A DNA stretch of 64,000 nucleotides. Source: Pseudomonas sp. GCEP-101 (lineage in GTDB: Bacteria; Pseudomonadota; Gammaproteobacteria; Pseudomonadales; Pseudomonadaceae). Location: the NCBI RefSeq assembly GCF_025133575.1, contig NZ_CP104011.1, positions 4,720,965-4,784,964 of the forward strand, read 5' to 3'. The notes beneath the pieces were generated by a model. The model did no database searches. It saw only the letters and a list, made by a program, of their open reading frames with translations, and was not told the origin of the DNA. Of the stretch, positions 20,353 to 29,691 are shown piece after piece (within the stretch, counting starts at the first letter, position 1; the number at the start of each line of letters is the position of its first letter). The position numbers and the translations under genes were made by a program.

Positions 20353-20538
20353 TGGTTCGTGTCCTTTAATGAAAGCGTCTGGGCGGCATTGTACGGCAGC
20401 AGTGATGCAGGTCGCATTTCGCGATGGGTTGCATTGTCGGCCGTAGGAGCGCTCCATAGAGTCAATAAGCAAATTCTTATTTATAGGACGCTGCTTACAG
20501 ACAGCGTCCGCCGCCACCTTGCGTATGGATGCAGTTCA

Positions 20539-21765
20539 ATGGATATCCAAGCGATGCTCAAGATCCTGGCCACCCAGGATGGTTCGGATCTTTACCTCTC
20601 CACCGGTGCGCCGCCCTGTGCCAAGTTCAACGGCGTGCTCAAGCCGCTGACCAACGAACCGATGAAGGCCGGTGACGTCGCCCGAATCGGCTATGGGCTG
20701 ATGGACGAGGAGCAGCGCGCGGAATTCGACCGTGAGCTGGAGATGAACCTGGCGATTTCCGTCGCAGGTGTCGGCCGTTTCCGTATCAACCTGTTCAAGC
20801 AGCGCAACGAAGTGTCCATCGTGGCGCGCAACATCAAGCTGGACATCCCGCTGTTCGCCGATCTGAAACTGCCCGATGTGCTGCTCAAGGTGGTCATGGA
20901 GAAGCGCGGCCTCGTGCTGTTCGTCGGCGGCACAGGCTCGGGCAAGTCCACGTCGCTCGCGGCGCTGATCGACCACCGCAACCGCAACAGCGGCGGCCAC
21001 ATCATCACCATCGAAGACCCGATCGAATACGTGCACCGGCACCGCAAGTCGATCATCAACCAGCGCGAGGTGGGGGTGGACACCCGCAGCTTCCACGCCG
21101 CGCTGAAGAACACCCTGCGCCAGGCGCCGGACGTGATCCTGATCGGCGAGATCCGCGACCGCGAGACCATGGAGCACGCCCTGGCCTTCGCCGACACCGG
21201 CCACCTGGCGATCTCCACGCTGCACGCGAACAACGCCAACCAGGCGCTGGACCGCATCATCAACTTCTTCCCCGAGGAGCGTCGGCCGCAGTTGCTCAAT
21301 GACCTGGGCAACAACCTCAAGGCTTTCGTCTCCCAGCGCCTGGTGCGCACCCAGGACGGCAAGCGGCGTGCGGCGGTCGAAGTACTTCTGGGCACGGCGA
21401 CCATCAGCGACATCATCAAGCGCGGCGATTTCAGTTCGATCAAGGAGATCATGGACAAGTCCCGCGCGCTGGGCATGCAGACCTTCGACCAGGCGCTGTT
21501 CGACCTGGCGGTGGAAGGCGCGATCACCGAGGAAGAGGCGGTGAAGAATGCCGACTCGGCGAACAACCTGCGCCTGAAGCTCAAGCTGTACAAGGACAAC
21601 CCTGGCAGCGTGGGCAGCGCGGCCACTCCCGCAGCCGCAAAGCCCGCCGCGCCGGCTCCGGCCGCACCGCCCGTGACCGCCCAGCCGGTGGAAGCCTCCA
21701 GTTGGGGACTGGAACTGGCGCTGGAAGAAATCGAAGCGGAAGACGCCGAGAAGCCGGCTGGTTGA
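20539..21765 (+). CDS. PilT/PilU-family ATPase, PilU-like paralogue
   Basis: 408 residues. It has the PAS-like N-terminal domain, Walker A GGTGSGKST (about 132-140), IEDPIEYVHRH, the Walker B/Asp-box region APDVILIGEIRDRE and the His-box STLHANNANQALDRI. It is closest in type to PilU, the accessory twitching-motility retraction ATPase. It differs by a C-terminal tail of about 45 residues rich in Ala and Pro and then acidic (about 360-408). No other type IV pilus gene lies in the window, so it is probably an extra copy. Soluble hexameric motor in the family. Confidence 0.85.
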   Translation: MDIQAMLKILATQDGSDLYLSTGAPPCAKFNGVLKPLTNEPMKAGDVARIGYGLMDEEQRAEFDRELEMNLAISVAGVGRFRINLFKQRNEVSIVARNIKLDIPLFADLKLPDVLLKVVMEKRGLVLFVGGTGSGKSTSLAALIDHRNRNSGGHIITIEDPIEYVHRHRKSIINQREVGVDTRSFHAALKNTLRQAPDVILIGEIRDRETMEHALAFADTGHLAISTLHANNANQALDRIINFFPEERRPQLLNDLGNNLKAFVSQRLVRTQDGKRRAAVEVLLGTATISDIIKRGDFSSIKEIMDKSRALGMQTFDQALFDLAVEGAITEEEAVKNADSANNLRLKLKLYKDNPGSVGSAATPAAAKPAAPAPAAPPVTAQPVEASSWGLELALEEIEAEDAEKPAG

Positions 21766-21782
21766 TGATTCGCCATCGATAG

Positions 21783-21811
21783 AAAAAGCCCCGGCATGCC
21801 GGGGCTTTTTT
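21783..21811 (+). terminator. Rho-independent terminator after the PilU-like gene
   Basis: Palindrome GCCCCGGCATGCCGGGGC with AAAAA before and TTTTTT after, 17 bp past the stop codon. Confidence 0.9.
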
Positions 21812-21829
21812 CATGGGGAGGGAATTCCC

Positions 21830-21931
21830 TGTATGAGCGGGCCATGCCCGCGACAGGCGCAGCACGGACAGTTCCATTGAGCGCTGAACGTCGGCCTTGC
21901 CGACGGGTCGCGGGCATGGCCCGCTCCTACA
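21830..21931. repeat. REP-like inverted pair
   Basis: Two GGGCCATGCCC-type copies in opposite orientation (about 21830-21855 and 21906-21931), between the terminator and the 3' end of the porin gene. The first copy is altered (TGTATGAGCG). Confidence 0.75.
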
Positions 21932-21953
21932 AGGTCTGCATCGGCTCGCTGGA

Positions 21954-23204
21954 TTACAGCAGCGACAGCGGATAGCTGATGATCAGCCGGTTCTCGTTGA
22001 AGCTGTTGGTGCTGCCCCAGTCGCGGCGCATGGTGGAGTTGCGCCATTTGACGTTCAACGTCTTGAAGGTGCCGCTCTGCACGGTGTAGGCCAGCTCGCT
22101 CTCGCGTCCCCACTCGCTGCCGTCGTCGGTGCTGGCGTTGTGCACGTTGCTGCCATGGATGTAGCGGTTCATCAGGGTCAGACCGGGAACGCCGAGCGCG
22201 GCGAAGTCGTAGTCGTGGCGCAGTTGCCAGGAGCGTTCCTTGGCGCTTTCGTAGCTGGCGGTGTAGCTGTCGTTGGCCAGGGTGCCGCCGCTGGTGCCGT
22301 TGACACGGAACCACTCGTCCTCGCCCATGACCTTCTGCAGGCCGAGATAGAAGGTGCTCGCGCCGTACTTGGCCGAGAACATTCCGGAGAAGGTGCGGTT
22401 GTCCAGGTCGCCGGCGCGGGCGCTGCCATCCTCCTTGCCCCAGAAGTAGCCGATATTCGCACCGAGCACCCAGTTGCCCACGGGCTGGCTGTGCTGCAGT
22501 TGCAGGTACTGCTGCTGGTAGATGTCCTTCAACTGCGCATTCCACAGGCCCACCAGGGTGCGGTCGCCACTGAAGCGGTACTCGCCACCGGCAAAGTTGA
22601 AGCGGTCGGAGGTGAACGCCGGGCGGTTGAACAGCGACATGTCCTCCAGGCTGGCGTCGTTGCGCGGGCTGTTCTGGCGGAACTGGCCGCCGTAGAGGGT
22701 CAGGCCGTCGATTTCCTTCGACGTGACCTGGGCGCCCTGGAAGGTCTGGGGCAGCGAGCGGCCATCATCGGAACGCAGGATCGGCAGCACCGCCATCCAT
22801 TCACCGACCTTGAGTTCGGTCTTCGACACCTTGGCCTTGCCGGCCAGCGCCAGGCGGCCGAAGTCGTCGGCAGGGCGGCCGTCGTCGTGGGTCGGCAGCA
22901 ACTGGGTGCCGGCGGTGCCCTTGCCGCCGTCGAGCTTGAGGCTGTAGAGGCCGAGCACGTCCAGGCCCAGGCCGACCGTGCCCTGGGTGTAGCCGGAGCG
23001 GGCGTCGAGAATGAAACTCTGAGTCCATTCCTCGGCCTTGTTCTGCCGGGCGGTGCCGACATAGTCGCGGTTCATGTAGAAGTTGCGCAGCAGCAGGCTG
23101 GCCTTGGCATCCTCGAGGAAGCCGCCTTCGCCAGCCTGGGCGAGAGCGGGCAGGACGGGCAGCAGGCAGGCGCTGATGGTGAAACGGGGCAGGTGGCGGA
23201 GCAT
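21954..23204 (-). CDS. OprD-family outer-membrane porin
   Basis: 416 residues. Signal peptide to about residue 24 (LAQA). OprD features: DAKASLLLRNFYMNRDY, AEEWTQSFILDARSGYTQGTVGLG, LKLDGG, the surface-loop and strand series, and the C-terminal IISYPLSLL. The C-terminal residue is Leu rather than the usual Phe. It is clearly diverged from the porin at 16054. The substrate is unknown. A palindrome TGTTCGAACA about 300 bp upstream of the start may be a regulator site. Confidence 0.9.
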   Translation of the reverse strand: MLRHLPRFTISACLLPVLPALAQAGEGGFLEDAKASLLLRNFYMNRDYVGTARQNKAEEWTQSFILDARSGYTQGTVGLGLDVLGLYSLKLDGGKGTAGTQLLPTHDDGRPADDFGRLALAGKAKVSKTELKVGEWMAVLPILRSDDGRSLPQTFQGAQVTSKEIDGLTLYGGQFRQNSPRNDASLEDMSLFNRPAFTSDRFNFAGGEYRFSGDRTLVGLWNAQLKDIYQQQYLQLQHSQPVGNWVLGANIGYFWGKEDGSARAGDLDNRTFSGMFSAKYGASTFYLGLQKVMGEDEWFRVNGTSGGTLANDSYTASYESAKERSWQLRHDYDFAALGVPGLTLMNRYIHGSNVHNASTDDGSEWGRESELAYTVQSGTFKTLNVKWRNSTMRRDWGSTNSFNENRLIISYPLSLL

Positions 23205-23721
23205 GGGTGTTCCCTCGGCATTCTTGTCGTTGTTCGGGCGAACGGGGGCCTCCGCGAAGCTCTGACAGGAGCGGCGGATAGCGATGCAGACGTGGTCAGC
23301 GAGCGCGGATCAGGCGATCAGCCAGGCGCGACGGGGATGCGAGGAGGGGAGCTTGGGGCGATGCACGCGCGGCGGCATGCGAGGGTGAGCATGAGCATGT
23401 GAACGGACCTTTCTTATAGTTGTTGGCGCCGCATCGAGGCGGCGGCTGGGGCCATAGTGGTGCTCGCGCAGGGCGCGCCGCAATTCGCCCGAGGCATAAT
23501 TGTTCGCTGTTCGAACACCAATTAACCAAACGGAACATTCCTCGCGCGCCATTGCGCGTAGGATGACCCACACAATGCCGGGCGGGACGTGTATCGCCCG
23601 GCCTTCCAGCGGACCCGCGAGGTGCTCCGGCCGCAGCGTGGCGGATTCTTTCTGTGCTGCGTCCTGCTAGGCTGTCGTGCTCCTCGTGTCTGCCGCACCT
23701 GCCTTGTGAATCCCTGAGTCG
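23205..23721. other. Divergent intergenic region between porin and DMT transporter genes
   Basis: 517 bp with no convincing gene. The first part has an AT-rich patch (23400-23425). Around 23494-23535 a run of low GC contains TGTTCGC followed at once by the perfect 10-base palindrome TGTTCGAACA (23508-23517), then CCAATTAACC. This looks like a regulator-binding and promoter region, but the direction is not certain. Confidence 0.45.
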
Positions 23722-24606
23722 ATGAGTACCCGCCAATCGCCGCTGTCCGGCGCCCACCAGCCCTTCAAGGGCATCCTGCTCATCGTCCTGGCGACGTTCC
23801 TGTTCTCCAGCCACGACGCATTGTCCAAGTACCTGGCGAGCATCTATCCCATCGTCATGGTGGTGTGGGCGCGTTATGTGGTGCACACGCTGCTGATGGC
23901 GGGCATCTTCCTGCCGCGGGCGGGCCTGGCGGTGCTGCGTACCCGCCATCCCTTCCTGCAGACGGCCCGCGCGCTGTGCCTGCTGGGCACCAGCTTCCTG
24001 TTCACCACCGGCCTGCAGTACATCCCGCTGGCCGAGGCGACGTCGGTGAACTTCCTCGCGCCGTTGCTGGTGACGGCGCTGTCCGTGCCGCTGCTGGGCG
24101 AGCGGGTGACGGTGGGGCAGTGGGCGGCGGTGATCGTCGGCTTCATCGGCGTGCTGATCATCGTCCACCCCGGCGGCGAACTGTTCACCCCGGCGGTGTT
24201 GCTGCCGTTCGGCTCGGCGCTGTTCTTCTGCTTCTACCAGCTGCTGACCCGCAAGCTCAGCCAGGTGGACAGCCCGACCACCAGCAACTTCTTCGCCGGC
24301 CTGTGCAACACCCTGGTGGTCAGTGCGCTGGTGCCGTTCTTCTGGCAATGGCCGGGGCTGGTCCATGGCCTGATGATGCTGGCCCTGGGCACCTGCGGCA
24401 TGACCGCGCACCTGTTCCTGACCCAGGCCTTCAAGCATGCCGCCCCGGCGCTGCTGGCGCCGTTCAGCTATTGCCAGATCGTCTTCGCCGGGCTGCTCGG
24501 CTTTGTGATCTTCGGCCATACGCCCGAGCCGTCAGCGCTGCTGGGTATCGCGGTGATCTGCGGCAGCGGGCTGGCGGCGGCGTGGTTGCAGAGCCGCAGA
24601 AAATAG
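23722..24606 (+). CDS. DMT-family transporter (EamA domains)
   Basis: 294 residues with about ten hydrophobic helices in two EamA repeats. The first repeat has ATFLFSSHDALSKYLASIYP and EATSVNFLAPLLVTALSVPLLGERV; the second ends in FSYCQIVFAGLLGFVIFGHTP. Members move small metabolites out of or into the cell, but the substrate cannot be read from the sequence. It runs in the same direction as no close neighbour and stops just before a REP-like pair. Confidence 0.88.
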   Translation: MSTRQSPLSGAHQPFKGILLIVLATFLFSSHDALSKYLASIYPIVMVVWARYVVHTLLMAGIFLPRAGLAVLRTRHPFLQTARALCLLGTSFLFTTGLQYIPLAEATSVNFLAPLLVTALSVPLLGERVTVGQWAAVIVGFIGVLIIVHPGGELFTPAVLLPFGSALFFCFYQLLTRKLSQVDSPTTSNFFAGLCNTLVVSALVPFFWQWPGLVHGLMMLALGTCGMTAHLFLTQAFKHAAPALLAPFSYCQIVFAGLLGFVIFGHTPEPSALLGIAVICGSGLAAAWLQSRRK

Positions 24607-24615
24607 CTTCCACCC

Positions 24616-24695
24616 TGTAGGAGCGAGCTTGCTCGCGAACAGCCCAGCGATGGAGTCGCCGGAGAATCCGTTCGCGAGCAAGCTCGCTCCTACAA
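24616..24695. repeat. REP-like inverted pair
   Basis: GAGC-stem copies at about 24616-24640 and 24671-24695 in opposite orientation, between the convergent DMT transporter and regulator genes. They can form a long composite hairpin. Confidence 0.8.
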
Positions 24696-24704
24696 AAGCC
24701 GGGG

Positions 24705-25523
24705 TTACTCTATCTCGAACAATCCGTGGCGGATCGGCCCGACCTGCAGGCGGCGGCGCACGTCGTCGTCGATGCGCGGGTCGTCCGGCTGGTACAGCTT
24801 CACCTGGCGGTAGGCGCTGATGCGGTTGATCTCCGGGCCGAGGTATTCCCAGACCACGCGGGTGCACGCCGGGGTGCGCCGGTCGCCGCTGGAGACGCCG
24901 GTCTTCAGCCCGTTGAGGCGGGTGATGCGACTCTTGAAGCTGGGGATGAGGATGGTCTGGCTCATCTCGTTGACCGTGAGCGACTCGTAGTCGAGCAGGA
25001 ACACCCGGTCCTGCAGCTGGAAGGCCGCGCCCAGGTAGCGGCAGCGCACCCAGTCCTCGGCCTGCACGTCCGTGCTGCTGGAGCGCTCCTGACGCTCCTG
25101 GCGCTCGAAGAGGAAATTGCCGTCCTGCTCGTACAGGTGCACCAGCGACAGCAGGATCGAGCCGGGCACCGACATGCAGTTGGAATATTCGAAGTAGTAG
25201 CCGCAGTAGCGCGACAGGTTGCCGGCGTGATCGCGCAGCGGGCGCAGCATCTCCATCAGCGGATCGTCGCGCTGCACGTTGGCCGGCGACGTGCCCCGCG
25301 CACCGATCAGGCGGGCGAACTGCTCCGGCGGCAGTTGCAGCTCGTAGTCCTCGACGCCGAAGAAATCACCGATGCGCTTGAGGTTGTACGCCGTGGGCTG
25401 GCTCTGTCCGCCGAGGTACTTGTTGAATTGCGCACGATTGATCGAAAGCTTGCGGCAAACCTCCGAGATAGAGCGGTAATGCGCGCACAGCAGCTTGAGA
25501 TTGGGGCCGAGATTCTCGGACAT
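24705..25523 (-). CDS. XRE-type helix-turn-helix regulator with large effector domain
   Basis: 272 residues. An N-terminal XRE-like HTH lies at about 19-45 (SEVCRKLSINRAQFNKYLGG). The remaining 200 residues are not a known metabolite-binding domain that I recognise; they are rich in aromatic and charged residues and include YCGYYFEYSNCMSVPGS. The gene is divergent from the alanine/glycine symporter gene with 168 bp between, so it may control the symporter and asparaginase. Confidence 0.75.
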   Translation of the reverse strand: MSENLGPNLKLLCAHYRSISEVCRKLSINRAQFNKYLGGQSQPTAYNLKRIGDFFGVEDYELQLPPEQFARLIGARGTSPANVQRDDPLMEMLRPLRDHAGNLSRYCGYYFEYSNCMSVPGSILLSLVHLYEQDGNFLFERQERQERSSSTDVQAEDWVRCRYLGAAFQLQDRVFLLDYESLTVNEMSQTILIPSFKSRITRLNGLKTGVSSGDRRTPACTRVVWEYLGPEINRISAYRQVKLYQPDDPRIDDDVRRRLQVGPIRHGLFEIE

Positions 25524-25691
25524 TCGTACCAGGTCCAGATGATGCGAGTGGCGCCATTATAGCGTCAGGTAGCATCAATTCGTAGCAAGCCGCGAAATTG
25601 TTTCGAGACGCTTCGGGCGCAACCATGCGCCCCCAGTGAGCGGGCCAGCCCCAGGTCCGTGCTCCCACAATAACAATCGAGGCCCCAGCAC

Positions 25692-27134
25692 ATGCTCGAC
25701 GCGATCAATGATTTCCTCTCCGGGAAAGTCCTCATCGTCCTCATCGTCGGACTCGGCGCGTATTTCACCATCCGCTCCCGTTTCGTCCAGTTCCGCCATT
25801 TCGGCCACATGTTCGGCGTGTTCAAGGAGTCGATCCGCGGCCAGTCCGGCCAACTGAGCTCGTTCCAGGCACTGATGCTGAGCCTCGCCGGCCGCGTGGG
25901 CGCGGGTAACATCGCCGGTGTCGGCATCGCCGTGACCCTGGGTGGCCCCGGTGCCGTGTTCTGGATGTGGGTCACCGCACTGGTGGGCATGTCCAGCAGC
26001 TTCTTCGAGTGCACCCTGGCCCAGGTCTACAAGCGCAGCGACGGCAACGGCCTGTATCGCGGCGGCCCGGCCTACTACATCCAGCACGGCCTGAAGCTGC
26101 GCTGGATGGCGTTGACCTTCGCGGTCCTGCTGCTGGTCACCTACGGCTTCGCCTTCAACGGCCTGCAAGCCTTCACCGTGACCCACTCGCTGCAGAACGC
26201 CTTCGACATTCCGGTGCTGTACTCCGGCATCGCCCTGGCCGTGCTGCTGGCCATCGTGTTCTTCGGCGGCATCCAGCGCATCGCCGCGGTCTCCGACCTG
26301 CTGGTTCCGGTCAAGACCCTGGCCTACATCGCCGTGACCCTGTACGTGATCGTCACCCAGATCGAACTGGTGCCGGGCATGCTGACCACCATCGTGAAGA
26401 GCGCCTTCGGCCTGGAACCGGCCTTCGCCGGCCTGCTGGGCAGCGCCATCGTGATGGGCGTGAAGCGTGGCGTGTTCGCCAACGAAGCGGGCCTGGGCAG
26501 TGCGCCGAACGTGGCCGCCGTAGCCGCCGTGCGTCACCCGGCGTCCCAGGGCGTGGTTCAGGCGTTCAGCGTGTTCCTCGACACCTTCGTCATCTGCACC
26601 TGCACCGCGCTGCTGATCCTGCTCTCGGGCTTCTACACCCCCGGCTTCGAAGGCGACGGCATCACCCTGACCCAGAACTCGCTGGCCGCCGTGGTCGGTG
26701 ACTGGGGCCGCATCTTCGTCAGCGTCGCGCTGTCGCTGTTCGTGTTCACCTGCATCACCTACAACTACTACCTCGGCGAGAACGCCCTGCAGTTCATCGT
26801 CGGCCGTAGCCGTTCCGCGCTGATCGCCTTCCGCGTGCTGGTGCTGGGCCTGATCCTCTGGGGCTCGATGCAAAACCTGGGCACCGTGTTCGCCTTCGCC
26901 GACATCACCATGACCTGCCTGGCCTTCGTCAACCTGGTGGCCCTGGCGCTGCTGATCAAGACTGGCCTGCGCGTGATGCGCGACTACGACGAGCAGCGCC
27001 GCGCCGGCATCGAGCGCCCGGTGTTCGACGCCAGCAAGTTCGCCGATCTGGACATCGACCACGACGCCTGGCGCGATGCCCACAAGATCAACGCGACCGC
27101 TCCGGCCCACGGCAGCCTGCCGGCCCAGGGCTGA
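25692..27134 (+). CDS. AGCS-family Na+/alanine (glycine) symporter
   Basis: 480 residues with about 11 membrane segments. N-terminal GLGAYFTIRSRFVQFRHF, the family motif VTLGGPGAVFWMWVTALVGM, and GVFANEAGLGSAPN (about 265-278) are typical of alanine or glycine:cation symporters. The C-terminal cytoplasmic tail is hydrophilic. Together with the following asparaginase gene it matches the P. aeruginosa pair PA2252-PA2253, which suggests linked use of small amino acids and asparagine. Confidence 0.93.
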   Translation: MLDAINDFLSGKVLIVLIVGLGAYFTIRSRFVQFRHFGHMFGVFKESIRGQSGQLSSFQALMLSLAGRVGAGNIAGVGIAVTLGGPGAVFWMWVTALVGMSSSFFECTLAQVYKRSDGNGLYRGGPAYYIQHGLKLRWMALTFAVLLLVTYGFAFNGLQAFTVTHSLQNAFDIPVLYSGIALAVLLAIVFFGGIQRIAAVSDLLVPVKTLAYIAVTLYVIVTQIELVPGMLTTIVKSAFGLEPAFAGLLGSAIVMGVKRGVFANEAGLGSAPNVAAVAAVRHPASQGVVQAFSVFLDTFVICTCTALLILLSGFYTPGFEGDGITLTQNSLAAVVGDWGRIFVSVALSLFVFTCITYNYYLGENALQFIVGRSRSALIAFRVLVLGLILWGSMQNLGTVFAFADITMTCLAFVNLVALALLIKTGLRVMRDYDEQRRAGIERPVFDASKFADLDIDHDAWRDAHKINATAPAHGSLPAQG

Positions 27135-27170
27135 TCCCTCCCGGACCGCTTCCTAAGCAAGGTCTGACAC

Positions 27171-27203
27171 GCAAGGCCGGGACTTCTCCCGGCCTTGCGG
27201 TTT
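27171..27203 (+). terminator. Hairpin between symporter and asparaginase genes
   Basis: Perfect 12-bp stem GCAAGGCCGGGA / TCCCGGCCTTGC with a CTTC tetraloop, followed by only a short T-containing tail (GGTTTAT). It may end or weaken read-through into ansA, or just stabilise the upstream message. Confidence 0.65.
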
Positions 27204-27234
27204 ATCCTGTGAACTTTCCTACAAGAGCACTGGC

Positions 27235-28224
27235 ATGCGTCGAGTGAAGAACCTCTTCGTCCTCTATACCGGCGGCACCATCGGCATGTTGCAGACCGCC
27301 GAAGGCCTGGCCCCGGCGGGCGGCTTCGAAGCTCGCATGCGCGAACAACTACAGGGCGAGCACCAGCTGCGCCTCGACTGGCGCTTCGCCGAGCTGCAGC
27401 CGCTGCTCGACAGCGCCAACATGACCCAGGCCAACTGGCTGGCCATGCGCGATGCCATCGTCCACGCGGTGGAGCAGGGCGGCCATGACGGCGTCCTGGT
27501 GCTGCACGGCACCGACACGCTGGCCTACAGCGCCGCCGCGCTGTCCTTCCTGCTGCTGGGCCTGGACGTGCCGGTGGTGCTGACCGGCGCCATGCAGCCC
27601 ATGGGCGTGCCGGGCAGCGATGCGCCGGGCAACCTGCTGGGCGCGCTGAAAGCGCTGGAAAGCGGTGTCGAGACCGGCGTCTGGCTGTATTTCAACGGCA
27701 CGATGATGCACGGCGCGCGCGTCACCAAGCTGCGCAGCGAGGCGTTCGATGCCTTCGCCGTGCTGCCGCGCGAGCGCCAGGGTGAGCGTGCGCAATCGCT
27801 GCCCGCCGAGCTGGACTACCGCCAGCCACGGCAACCGGTGAACCTCGCGGTGCTGCCGCTGTTCCCCGGCCTGCGCGCCGAGCACCTGCGCGCGCTGCTG
27901 GGCAGTGGCGTGCAGGCGCTACTGCTGGAGTGTTTCGGCAGCGGCACCGGCCCGTCGGACAACGACGAGCTGCTCGCCGTCCTGCGTGAAGCCCATGCCC
28001 GTGGCGTGGTGCTGCCGGCGATCAGCCAATGCCCGCAAGGCCACGTGGCCTTCGACGTGTATGCCGCCGGCAGCCGCCTGCGCGACGCGGGGCTGGTGTC
28101 CGGGGGCGGCATGACCCGCGAAGCGGCGCTGGGCAAGCTGTTCAGCCTGCTGGGCTGCGGCCTGGCGGCGGCGGACGTGGAGCGCCTGTTCGCCCTCGAC
28201 CTGTGCGGCGAGCGCGTCGACTGA
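27235..28224 (+). CDS. ansA: Cytoplasmic L-asparaginase (type I)
   Basis: 329 residues, no signal peptide. Both catalytic Thr motifs are present: YTGGTIGM (about 12-19) and LHGTDTLAYSA (about 87-97), with the Asp-Lys relay residues around GARVTKLRS. It hydrolyses L-asparagine to aspartate and ammonia. Type I enzymes are constitutive, low-affinity cytoplasmic forms. It follows the symporter gene after a hairpin. Confidence 0.93.
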   Translation: MRRVKNLFVLYTGGTIGMLQTAEGLAPAGGFEARMREQLQGEHQLRLDWRFAELQPLLDSANMTQANWLAMRDAIVHAVEQGGHDGVLVLHGTDTLAYSAAALSFLLLGLDVPVVLTGAMQPMGVPGSDAPGNLLGALKALESGVETGVWLYFNGTMMHGARVTKLRSEAFDAFAVLPRERQGERAQSLPAELDYRQPRQPVNLAVLPLFPGLRAEHLRALLGSGVQALLLECFGSGTGPSDNDELLAVLREAHARGVVLPAISQCPQGHVAFDVYAAGSRLRDAGLVSGGGMTREAALGKLFSLLGCGLAAADVERLFALDLCGERVD

Positions 28225-28245
28225 ACGACAAGGAGCGCGCCCCGC

Positions 28246-28872
28246 TTACGGGCGCGATTCTTCCAGCGGTACGTTGAGCACCTCGCGCACCAGCATGGCG
28301 ATGCTGCTTACGCCCATCTTTTCCTTGATCTTGGTGCGGTGCACGTCGACCGTCTTGACGCTGATGTTCAGCTCGCGGGCGATCACCTTGCTGGCCTTGC
28401 CGTCCACCACCATCATCAGGATTTCCCGTTCCCGCCCGGTGAGCAGGTCGAGCTTGTGCTTGAGGTGCTGCCGCTGCTCCTGGCCCGCGTGCACCTGCAC
28501 CGCGCTTTTCAGCGCCGCCTGGATGCGGTCCAGCATCTGCTGCGGGTTGTAGGGCTTCTCGACGAAATCCAGCGCGCCATTCTTCATCGCCTTCACCGAC
28601 ATGGGGATGTCGCCGTGGGCGCTGACGAAGATGGTCGGCAGCGCGATGCCCCTGTCGTTGAGCATCTCCTGCAGCTGGAAGCCGCTGGTCTCGGGCATGC
28701 GCACGTCGAGCACCAGGCACGCGGGAAGTTTCGGGTCGTATTCGCGCAGGAACTCCTCGGCGCCGCCAAAGCACAGCGATTCGATGCTGACCGAATCGAG
28801 CAGCCAGGCGAGGGAGGTGCGCAGGTCCTTGTCGTCGTCGACGATGTAGACCACGGGTTTTCTAGCTTCCAT
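28246..28872 (-). CDS. FixJ/NarL-type response regulator without a nearby kinase
   Basis: 208 residues. Receiver domain with acidic pocket DDD, phospho-acceptor Asp in LVLDVRMPETSG (about residue 56), switch Ser in FVSAHGD and Lys in DFVEKPY. A LuxR-type HTH follows (LTGREREILMMVVDGKASK ... ISVKTVDVHRTKIKEKM). No histidine kinase is encoded in the window, so its partner is elsewhere. It converges with ansA with 21 bp between the stop codons; a GC-rich stem (28236-28256) lies over the junction. Confidence 0.88.
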   Translation of the reverse strand: MEARKPVVYIVDDDKDLRTSLAWLLDSVSIESLCFGGAEEFLREYDPKLPACLVLDVRMPETSGFQLQEMLNDRGIALPTIFVSAHGDIPMSVKAMKNGALDFVEKPYNPQQMLDRIQAALKSAVQVHAGQEQRQHLKHKLDLLTGREREILMMVVDGKASKVIARELNISVKTVDVHRTKIKEKMGVSSIAMLVREVLNVPLEESRP

Positions 28873-29138
28873 CAGGCGTCGCCACTGTCTTTCTTATCGT
28901 TGTGAAGCTGCACGTAGGCCGCGGTACGCCGGGCTTTTGCCGCGGTCGCCGCAAGGTCTTGCCCGGAGCATACCCATAGTCGTCGACGCTGACGATAAAG
29001 AAACCACCTACATGACTAGCGGACTCCACCCTCTGGCGTGGTGATCGTCTGAATATGGCGCGCCGTCGTGCTGCCCTACGCTGGCCCCATCCAGGAAAGG
29101 CCGGGCGTGCCGGCCACCGCAGAACAAGGGGCGACGAA

Positions 29139-29660
29139 ATGGCCAACACCCTCAGCCAGACCCAGATCGACTTCCGCAACGCCATGGCGCAGCTGCCGGC
29201 GGCGGTGAACATCATCACCACCAACGGCCCCGAAGGCCGCTGCGGCATCACCGCCAGCGCGGTGTGCTCGGTCACCGACTCGCCGCCGACCGTGCTGGTC
29301 TGCGTCAACCGCGGCAGCGCCACCCACGACGTGTTCCGCAGCAACGGCCACCTGTGCGTCAACGTGCTGTGCGGCGAGCAGGAAGAGCTGGCCCGGCATT
29401 TTGCCGGGATGACCAAGGTCTCCATGGAGGAGCGTTTCGCCTGGGACCTGTGGGACGACGGCTACGCCGGCCTGCCGGTGCTGCGTCAGGCGCTGGTCAG
29501 CCTGGAAGGGCGGATCAGCGACTGCAAGGAGGTCGGCTCCCACACCGTCATGTTCGTCGAACTGGAGAAGGTCGCGGTGCGCGAGCGCCAGGACAGCCTG
29601 GTGTACTTCAACCGCGTGTTCCACCGCGTCGAGCGCGAGGCGGTGCGCTGCGCCAGCTGA
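29139..29660 (+). CDS. Flavin reductase of the HpaC family
   Basis: 173 residues from MANTLSQTQ with AAGGGG upstream. The flavin-reductase-like domain shows FRNAMAQLPAAVNIITTNGP, GITASAVCSVTDSPPTVLVCVNRGS and NVLCGEQEELARHFAG. HpaC-type proteins use NADH to make FADH2 or FMNH2 for a two-component aromatic monooxygenase. It is 31 bp upstream of catA in the same direction, but no oxygenase component is encoded nearby. Confidence 0.87.
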   Translation: MANTLSQTQIDFRNAMAQLPAAVNIITTNGPEGRCGITASAVCSVTDSPPTVLVCVNRGSATHDVFRSNGHLCVNVLCGEQEELARHFAGMTKVSMEERFAWDLWDDGYAGLPVLRQALVSLEGRISDCKEVGSHTVMFVELEKVAVRERQDSLVYFNRVFHRVEREAVRCAS

Positions 29661-29691
29661 GCCGTCCCACAACAAGAACGAGGTAAGCACC

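Noticed and set aside
23296..24519. 407-codon minus-strand frame antisense to the DMT transporter gene
   Set aside because: Gln/Arg/His-rich shadow; the plus strand encodes a typical ten-helix transporter.
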